A stretch of DNA of 64,000 nucleotides, from the NCBI RefSeq assembly GCF_002013895.1, contig NZ_MAFQ01000003.1, forward strand, positions 62,001 to 126,000, read 5' to 3'. The translations under genes were made by a program, and so were the position numbers. This DNA is from Mycobacteroides franklinii (GTDB taxonomy: Bacteria > Actinomycetota > Actinomycetes > Mycobacteriales > Mycobacteriaceae). Within the stretch, counting starts at the first letter, position 1. Every line of letters begins with the position of its first letter. Below are positions 58,285-64,000 of this stretch, in pieces. The notes under the pieces are model-generated. The model was not told the DNA's origin and ran no database searches. It saw nothing but the letters and a program-made list of their open reading frames with translations.

Positions 58285-58830
58285 CTACCGGCCCAGAGCC
58301 TGCGACGTGCGCGCGAACACCTCGTCCACCGTGCCCACGGCGTCGATGGTCTGCAGCACGCCCTGGTAGTACTCCAGCAGCGGTGCGGTCTCATCGCGGT
58401 ACACGTTGAGCCTGTTGCGGATGATGTCCTCGGTGTCGTCGGCGCGGCCACGGCCCAGCAGCCGCTGCACGAGCTCCTCCACCGGCACCCGGAACTCCAG
58501 CACGGCGTCGATCTTGACGCCACGAGCCTCTTCCATGGCGGCCAGCGCATCGGCCTGGTCCACGGTGCGCGGGAATCCATCGAGAATGAACCCGGCCGCG
58601 GCGTCGGCCTCGTCAAGGCGCGCCTCGACCATCTTGTTGGTGACCTCGCTGGGCACCAGGTCGCCGGCGTCCAGGTACTTCTTGGCCTGGATCCCCAGCT
58701 CGGTGCCCTCGCTGATGTTCGAGCGGAACAGGTCGCCCGTGGAGATCTGCGGAATGCCGAACTTCTCCGAAATCAGTTGCGCCTGCGTACCTTTGCCTGC
58801 CCCGGGCGGGCCGAGTAACACCACTCTCAC
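58285..58830 (-). CDS. adk: Adenylate kinase
   Basis: Interconverts ATP + AMP and 2 ADP. 181 residues, the short form without a zinc-binding LID. P-loop [10 protein letters not shown] at 7-16, AMP site [10 protein letters not shown], and [13 protein letters not shown]. The ATG overlaps the secY stop by 4 bases. Confidence 0.96.
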   Translation of the reverse strand: MRVVLLGPPGAGKGTQAQLISEKFGIPQISTGDLFRSNISEGTELGIQAKKYLDAGDLVPSEVTNKMVEARLDEADAAAGFILDGFPRTVDQADALAAMEEARGVKIDAVLEFRVPVEELVQRLLGRGRADDTEDIIRNRLNVYRDETAPLLEYYQGVLQTIDAVGTVDEVFARTSQALGR

Positions 58831-60155
58831 TTCAGGAACCCTTCGTAGTTACGCTGCATCAACTGGCTTTCGATCTGCTTCACCGTATCGAGGCCGACGC
58901 CGATCATGATGAGTACCGCAGTTCCACCGAACGGCAGGTTCTGCGCACCGCCGGAGTTACCGATCTGCAGGAACAGGTTCGGCAGGATCGCGATGATGCC
59001 CAGGTAGATCGATCCCGGCCACGTGATGCGATTGAGCACGTAGCGCAGGTAGTCGGCGGTGGCGCGTCCGGGGCGAATACCCGGGATGAAGCCACCGAAC
59101 TTGTTCATCTCGTCGGCGCGCTCATCGGGGTTGAAGGTGATCGACACGTAGAAGAACGTGAAGAACACGATCAGGGTGAAGTAGATGGCGATGTACCAGT
59201 AGTTGCTGGGGTCGGTCAGATAGGTGCTGACGAAGCGGTCCCACCAGCCTGTCTTGTCCTTACCACCGCTGCGCACCAGCTGGGTGATCAAGCCCGGGAT
59301 GTACAGCAGAGACGAGGCGAAGATGACCGGGATAACACCGGCCTGGTTGACCTTCAACGGCAAGTAGGTGGAGGTACCGCCGTACATCCGCCGTCCCACC
59401 ATGCGCTTGGCGTACTGGACGGGGATACGCCGCTGGCCCTGTTCCACGAAGACGACACCGACCACGATCAACAGCGCCGCCACACAGACCGCCGCGAAGG
59501 TGACACCGCCGCGGCTGTCCAGGATGGTCTTGCCTTCGGCCGGGATGCGCGCGGCGATACCGGCGAAGATCAGCAGCGACATACCGTTTCCGATACCGCG
59601 TTCGGTGACCATTTCGCCGAGCCACATCACCAGGGTCGATCCGGCGGTCATCACCAGAACCATCACCGACAACGCGAAGATCGACTGGTCGGCCACGATC
59701 TCGTCCTTGCGGTCGCAGCCCTGCAACAGGTTTCCGCTGGCACCAAGGGCAACGATCGAAGTGGACTGCAGCAGCGCCAGCGCGACCGAAAGGTAGCGGG
59801 TGTACTGCGTCATCTTGGCCTGGCCGGCCTGGCCTTCTTTGCGCAGCTGCTCGAACCGGGGAATGACCACGGTGAGCAGCTGAACGATGATGCTGGCGGT
59901 GATGTACGGCATGACGCCGACCGCGAACACCGACAGCTGTAGCAGCGCACCACCGGAGAACAGGTTGATCAACGAGTAGATCTGTGCCGAGTCACCGCTA
60001 CTGACCTGCTCGACGCAGTACTTCACGTTGGCGTAGTTCACCCCGGGAGACGGCAGCGTCGCACCAAGCCGGTAAATGAACACGATCCCGATCGTGAAGA
60101 GGATCTTCCGCCTCAGGTCAGCTGTCCTGAGAGCAGAGACAAAAGCGGAAAGCAC
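58827..60155 (-). CDS. secY: Preprotein translocase subunit SecY
   Basis: Channel subunit of the general secretion pore, 442 residues with ten membrane segments. It begins [39 protein letters not shown] and contains the cytosolic loop [23 protein letters not shown] and the C-terminal loop with [17 protein letters not shown] precedes the GTG start. Heads secY-adk-mapA. Confidence 0.96.
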   Translation of the reverse strand: MLSAFVSALRTADLRRKILFTIGIVFIYRLGATLPSPGVNYANVKYCVEQVSSGDSAQIYSLINLFSGGALLQLSVFAVGVMPYITASIIVQLLTVVIPRFEQLRKEGQAGQAKMTQYTRYLSVALALLQSTSIVALGASGNLLQGCDRKDEIVADQSIFALSVMVLVMTAGSTLVMWLGEMVTERGIGNGMSLLIFAGIAARIPAEGKTILDSRGGVTFAAVCVAALLIVVGVVFVEQGQRRIPVQYAKRMVGRRMYGGTSTYLPLKVNQAGVIPVIFASSLLYIPGLITQLVRSGGKDKTGWWDRFVSTYLTDPSNYWYIAIYFTLIVFFTFFYVSITFNPDERADEMNKFGGFIPGIRPGRATADYLRYVLNRITWPGSIYLGIIAILPNLFLQIGNSGGAQNLPFGGTAVLIMIGVGLDTVKQIESQLMQRNYEGFLK

Positions 60156-60284
60156 ACATCCTCCTGCGCACCCGGCAGCTCGCCACGTGATCTGCTAGAT
60201 GAATCAGCTGGTGATCCCAGCGTTGGGTAACCGTTTCGGCGGCCGTCAGGGCACGCCCGGGCCGCGTACGAGACTAACAGTTCG
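60156..60284 (-). promoter_or_regulatory. secY promoter and leader region
   Basis: A 129-base gap. Minus-strand TAGTCT (60276-60271) fits TANNNT; a start near 60264 would give a leader of about 110 bases. The -35 is poor. No ORF was recognised. Confidence 0.35.
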
Positions 60285-61559
60285 CTACATACCCGTGGAA
60301 AAGACGGTGTCCTTCTGGTCGGGGACGACGGTACCGCCGGAACCTGGCAGTGGGCCGGTACTGCCGTCCGGGTTCGTCCTGCCGTCGGTCGCACACGGGT
60401 ACGGGTCCGTGTGCTGCGGATACGGGTCGATGAACATCGGATTGATCAGCCATTTGCCATCGGCGTTGTCGTAGGCCCGGCACATGAGCTCGGTCTTGTT
60501 CCTGTTGATGACGAGGTGCGCCGCGGTGGCGTCCTCGACGAAAGTTACGTCGGTGGTCGAGTCCCCTGCGGCGAGAATCTGCCGTTTGTTCGCGTCGTAG
60601 GGTTCGAACGCGGCGGGTCCGCGCACACCGAAGACCACCTGGTTGGCCCAGCACCGTTTGCCATCGATGTAGGTGATGACGGTGTCGGCGCCGTCGGGCT
60701 GTCCACCGCAGCCCTGCACGTGCGGGGTCTGCTTTCCGTTGGCGTCGTAGACGCTGCGCACCCCGATGACCTGGCTGGCCGGGATGCCGATTTCCGGTGA
60801 CCACACCTTGGCGATGACCTCCGAGGATGCCGAGATGACCCAGGTGTTGACGCCGTGGGCCTGCAGGGTGGCGATGAGGTCCTTGATCTGCGGGTAGACG
60901 CGCACGTAGCCGGGCACCATGGTGCTGCCGATGGTCTGGCTGGTACCGACGGGAGCGGCGAGGTTCTCGTGCTTGGCGGCCTGCGCGAATTCGGCCACCT
61001 CGCCGGCGGTGTAGCCGGTGGTCAGGGCGACGGTCCACACATAGGAGCCGTTGCTCCAACGCTGGTTGTATCCGGTGAACGCTTCCTGCTCGTCGTGGGT
61101 CTTTCCTTCGCGGATGGCCAGGATCTCGTCGGCGCACGCGGCATTGGACGATGTCGGGAGCGGCTGGCCTGCTGGCGTGGCGGTACCGCACGCCGTGCGC
61201 AGCGCCGTGGCCGCGGCCTCGGTGATGTGACGGCTGGTGTCGTACCAGTCGGCCGGCTGGCGGACCTTGTCGTGCCGCAGCATCCAGGCCAGGGTGGCAT
61301 CGGCGATGTCGTTCTTGACTTCGGTGTTGTCCCAGTCGAAAAGTGCGACCGCTTTCGTGGGGCGCTTCCACGTGCCGGTACAGGTGCTGTTGGCGTCGAT
61401 GGCGGCCTGCAATCGCTGCCTGACGTCGCCATACCAGGGCAGTGCCGGGTCCAGCTGACGGCATTCGGGCGCCGCCCGCGCGACGGCGATGCTCGCGTTC
61501 CGGGCCACCGGGACCAGCAGCAGGGAAAGTACGACGACAAGCCAACCCGTTGCCCTCAC
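60285..61559 (-). CDS. Secreted HAD-superfamily phosphatase
   Basis: A 424-residue exported protein. The signal peptide (about 1-30) ends near VARAAPEC. HAD motif I is FDWDNTEVKND with Asp75 and Asp77; WVISASSEVI fits motif II, and AAGDSTTDVTFVED motif IV. The spacing resembles phosphoserine-phosphatase-like HADs. Six or more Cys outside the core suggest disulfides. Substrate unknown. The GTG start overlaps the upstream gene's stop (GTGA). Confidence 0.82.
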   Translation of the reverse strand: MRATGWLVVVLSLLLVPVARNASIAVARAAPECRQLDPALPWYGDVRQRLQAAIDANSTCTGTWKRPTKAVALFDWDNTEVKNDIADATLAWMLRHDKVRQPADWYDTSRHITEAAATALRTACGTATPAGQPLPTSSNAACADEILAIREGKTHDEQEAFTGYNQRWSNGSYVWTVALTTGYTAGEVAEFAQAAKHENLAAPVGTSQTIGSTMVPGYVRVYPQIKDLIATLQAHGVNTWVISASSEVIAKVWSPEIGIPASQVIGVRSVYDANGKQTPHVQGCGGQPDGADTVITYIDGKRCWANQVVFGVRGPAAFEPYDANKRQILAAGDSTTDVTFVEDATAAHLVINRNKTELMCRAYDNADGKWLINPMFIDPYPQHTDPYPCATDGRTNPDGSTGPLPGSGGTVVPDQKDTVFSTGM

Positions 61560-62422
61560 CGCCCGAAAGTACCACCGCGCGTCCGTGATTCGGGACCCAC
61601 CAGTGAGCCTTCGACGGCAGTTTCGATGTGTTGACCGCGGATCTGCGCGGCCCGTGCCCAAATCGCTTCCCGCAGTAGCTGACTGTCGGTGGAGTGCGAC
61701 GCGCCGAGAATATCTGCCCGTGCCTGCCGCGCGATACCGACCTCGCGGTGGTAGTTCCGAAAGATCTGAATCTCACCCTCCCGGTCGGCGAGATACTCGT
61801 AGTCCGTGTCCCAGGGTGCCGTGATGCGCATCAGTTCGGCGTAGACGGCCCATTGCCGCAGGGTTTGTGGGCTGCCCGCCAACACCAGTAGTCCACCGAT
61901 GCGTTCGACGGTCTCCCAGCCGGTGGATTCGGGTATGAACGGGTATTCCCTTTGGCCATAAGGTGTTTCCTGCCACTGGCGAAACTCGGCGGTTCGAATA
62001 TCGAGCCCGTGGGTGCGCCAGCGCACGGTCCCGTCGGGCGTGGTCCACGACTGGCGACGCAATGCCCTGGCGGCTTGCTTGGTGAGCACCGTCGAGTGCG
62101 ATGGCAACAGCACCACCGGGTCCGCCGGTTCCGCGTCGAATGGATTGGGATCCAGATGACGGCTGTCGATCAGCACCAGCGTCCCGGGATGTCGCTGATA
62201 CGCAAGGCCCCACAGCAGTCGCGCCAGCGTCTTGGCGCCGGCCTCATCGGAGATCACATGCCAGGTCTCGTGAAAACGGTTGGTGGAGAATCGCACACCG
62301 GCGTCGGCTCGCAGCGTGATGACGGTATACGGCCTCGCGTCGAGCACCACGGAGTGCCGGTGCAGCTTCATCACGCTGTCTCCGGTGGCGGCCGTACCCG
62401 ACCGCGCTGCTGTTTCGGCCAC
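61556..62422 (-). CDS. Conserved hypothetical protein, partner of the HAD phosphatase
   Basis: A 288-residue cytosolic protein that I do not recognise. It has no signal peptide or membrane segment. Visible features are [42 protein letters not shown] in the first half and [22 protein letters not shown] in the second, suggesting an alpha/beta fold, and many Arg and Trp. GGAGG 5 bases before the GTG at 62422 fixes the start. It is translationally coupled to the HAD gene. Confidence 0.75.
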   Translation of the reverse strand: MAETAARSGTAATGDSVMKLHRHSVVLDARPYTVITLRADAGVRFSTNRFHETWHVISDEAGAKTLARLLWGLAYQRHPGTLVLIDSRHLDPNPFDAEPADPVVLLPSHSTVLTKQAARALRRQSWTTPDGTVRWRTHGLDIRTAEFRQWQETPYGQREYPFIPESTGWETVERIGGLLVLAGSPQTLRQWAVYAELMRITAPWDTDYEYLADREGEIQIFRNYHREVGIARQARADILGASHSTDSQLLREAIWARAAQIRGQHIETAVEGSLVGPESRTRGGTFGR

Positions 62423-62547
62423 GTTCACCTCCTGACATCTGGGCCGCCCACTGTGCTGAAACAGCAAACACCTCGATCCGGGTCGCGCACAACTGAATTT
62501 GCGCAGGCCACAGACCCGAGGGTGCGCAATCGCGAACGGCGGCGCAC

Positions 62548-62553
62548 TATGGT
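62548..62553 (+). promoter_or_regulatory. Promoter -10 (TATGGT) of the methyltransferase gene
   Basis: TATGGT fits TANNNT; a start near 62560 gives a leader of about 31 bases that includes GGAG. It lies over an upstream in-frame ATG, so that ATG cannot be used. Confidence 0.4.
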
Positions 62554-62590
62554 CGAGGCACTGGCGACCGCTACAACGAAGGAGCCTGCA

Positions 62591-63508
62591 ATGGCGCGGA
62601 CCGATGACGACAGCTGGGATCTGGCCTCGAGCGTTGGGGCGACGGCGACGATGGTGGCCGCGCAGCGCGCGCTGGCCAGCCACGTGCCCAACCCCTTGAT
62701 CAATGATCCCTATGCGGAGCCGCTGGTGCGGGCCGTCGGCATCGAGTACTTCACCAAATTGGCGTCGGGCGATTTCGACCCCGAGCAGATGGCGGGTCTG
62801 GTGCAGCTGGGCATCACCGCGGACGGTATGGCCAACGGGATGGCAAGCCGCACCTGGTATTACGACACAGCATTCGAGTCATCGACGGCCGCCGGCGTGC
62901 GCCAGGTGGTGATCCTCGCGTCGGGGCTCGACACCCGCGCCTACCGCCTGAAGTGGCCGGCCGGCACCACGGTGTACGAGCTCGATCAGCCGGATGTGAT
63001 CGCGTTCAAGACCGACACCCTCGCCGACTTGGGAGCCACGCCGAGTGCCGAACGCCGGACTGTCGCGATCGACCTGCGCGAGGACTGGCCGGCCGCGCTG
63101 AAGGCGGCCGGTTTCGATCCCAATCAGCCGACGGTGTGGTCCGCCGAGGGGCTGCTGATCTATCTGCCGCCGGAGGCGCAGGACCGACTGTTCGCATCGA
63201 TCACCGAGCTGAGCGCCCCCGGCAGCCGCCTGGTCTGCGAGCAAGTTCCCGGATTGGACACCGCCGACTTTTCTAAGGCGCGCGAGCTCACCCGCCAATT
63301 CGCCGGAGAAACACTGGATTTGGACCTGGAGTCACTCGTCTACACCGAAGAACGCCAGATGGCCGCCGACTGGCTGGCCGAACACGACTGGACGGTGGTT
63401 ACCGAGGAGAATGACGCACTCTACACCCGGCTGAACCTGGAACCCCCGAACCCGTTGTTGCGCACCATATTTCCCAATATCGTGTACGTCGACGCCACTC
63501 TCGGCTAG
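62591..63508 (+). CDS. SAM-dependent methyltransferase, mycobacterial TIGR00027/LCMT-like family
   Basis: A 305-residue enzyme. It begins [27 protein letters not shown], the standard opening of this large mycobacterial family. The SAM site is [15 protein letters not shown] (about 97-111) and a further conserved block is [15 protein letters not shown]. The substrate is unknown, probably O-methylation of a carboxyl or hydroxyl group. GGAG lies 7 bases upstream of the ATG. It corresponds to Rv0731c by location next to secY-adk-mapA. Confidence 0.9.
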   Translation: MARTDDDSWDLASSVGATATMVAAQRALASHVPNPLINDPYAEPLVRAVGIEYFTKLASGDFDPEQMAGLVQLGITADGMANGMASRTWYYDTAFESSTAAGVRQVVILASGLDTRAYRLKWPAGTTVYELDQPDVIAFKTDTLADLGATPSAERRTVAIDLREDWPAALKAAGFDPNQPTVWSAEGLLIYLPPEAQDRLFASITELSAPGSRLVCEQVPGLDTADFSKARELTRQFAGETLDLDLESLVYTEERQMAADWLAEHDWTVVTEENDALYTRLNLEPPNPLLRTIFPNIVYVDATLG

Positions 63509-64000
63509 CCGGTCATGCCCGAGCGCCGCCGCTTCCACCAAGGCCGGTTCGGCGTCTCGGGCTCGTCGGTGTCCGTGTTTTCGAACGGGACCCCTTTGTA
63601 GACGGCGAGATACATGTCGATCGTGGTGACGATGACGATCATCAACACCGGGCCCAACATGATTCCCCAGAATCCGAAGGCCGCGATCCCCGAGAAGACC
63701 GCCAACAGCATCAGCGCCGGATCCAGGCGCGCTCCGCGGGGTACGAGGAAGGGGCGCAGCACGTTGTCGATGTTGGAGACGACCAGCAGGTGCCAGGCGA
63801 TGACGAACAGTCCGCCGACCGGATGACCGAAGAGAATCATGCCGATGCCGAACGGAATCGTCACGATGCCGCCCCCGAGCGGGATGATCGATAACGCGGT
63901 CAGCAGTATCGCGAAAAAGAAGAAGCCCTGCCGGAAGCCGGCGACATAGATGGACGCGGCGCCCGCAACGCCCTGCGCCAGCGCAATGACAAACTGCCCC
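63505..64000 (-). CDS. AI-2E family transporter, 5' part off the window
   Basis: C-terminal 164 residues of a polytopic membrane protein. [45 protein letters not shown] and [26 protein letters not shown] are hallmarks of the AI-2E/PerM family. The tail is acidic then basic ([15 protein letters not shown]). Members are thought to export or exchange small solutes; the AI-2 link is not shown for mycobacteria. It converges with the methyltransferase and overlaps it by 4 bases. Confidence 0.88.
   Translation of the reverse strand, partial: GQFVIALAQGVAGAASIYVAGFRQGFFFFAILLTALSIIPLGGGIVTIPFGIGMILFGHPVGGLFVIAWHLLVVSNIDNVLRPFLVPRGARLDPALMLLAVFSGIAAFGFWGIMLGPVLMIVIVTTIDMYLAVYKGVPFENTDTDEPETPNRPWWKRRRSGMTG

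Overview
The window is chromosomal DNA of a mycobacterium, GC-rich and densely coded on both strands. Gene order follows the Mycobacterium tuberculosis Rv3411c-Rv3465 block (guaB2, sigD, whiB3, groEL1/groES, tsaD, alr, gadB, nnr, glmS, glmM, ESX-4, cutinases, rplQ-rpoA-rpsD-rpsK-rpsM-rpmJ-infA, rmlB-rmlC). Two differences point to a rapid grower close to the Mycobacteroides abscessus/chelonae group: the ESX-4 locus carries an eccE4 gene, which M. tuberculosis ESX-4 lacks, and rmlBC is followed directly by a mapA-adk-secY operon. The species assignment is inferred from gene content and recalled homologs, not from a search. No rRNA, tRNA, insertion sequence, prophage or CRISPR array was seen.

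Layout. 1-5.6 kb: guaB (partial), a DUF5319 gene, the sigD-rsdA sigma/anti-sigma pair, and whiB3. 5.6-8.4 kb: a lipoprotein and the groES-groEL1 chaperonin pair with a CIRCE operator. 8.4-13.7 kb: an overlapping operon alr - hydrolase - tsaE - tsaB - rimI - tsaD - NTF2-like protein (cell-wall D-alanine plus tRNA t6A synthesis). 13.7-18.5 kb: gadB, nnr, glmS. 18.6-21.6 kb: a hydrolase-fold gene preceded by a possible leaderless small ORF, then a three-gene operon that looks like type VII secretion substrates. 21.7-26.7 kb: an F420-type oxidoreductase, a PhoD-like phosphatase, glmM, and rpsI-rplM.

27.0-39.8 kb is the ESX-4 type VII secretion locus: esxT, esxU, an Rv3446c-like membrane protein and eccC4 on the minus strand; eccD4-mycP4 on the plus strand; eccB4 on minus; eccE4 on plus. 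39.8-45.3 kb: a CGNR zinc-finger regulator divergent from an EamA transporter, three secreted cutinases interleaved with an epoxide hydrolase, and a lipoprotein. 45.3-49.9 kb: truA plus the distal ribosomal/RNA polymerase operon. 50.1-54.0 kb: an FAD monooxygenase and a membrane cluster ending in an NfeD-like protein and a flotillin. 54.0-64.0 kb: an LLM oxidoreductase, rmlB, rmlC, a proline-rich membrane protein, mapA-adk-secY, a secreted HAD phosphatase with an unknown partner, a SAM methyltransferase, and a truncated AI-2E family transporter.

Two regulatory patterns stand out. The esxU-esxT pair and the separate 19.5-21.6 kb substrate-like operon share an identical 15-base block containing GGAAC, each followed 17 bases later by a CGTC-like -10. 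This resembles SigM promoters and suggests that machinery and cargo are co-induced. At least eight genes have a TANNNT -10 box exactly 6 bases (7 for one) before a start codon without a Shine-Dalgarno sequence, the signature of leaderless transcripts. With the starts chosen here, no gene-free stretch exceeds 300 bases.
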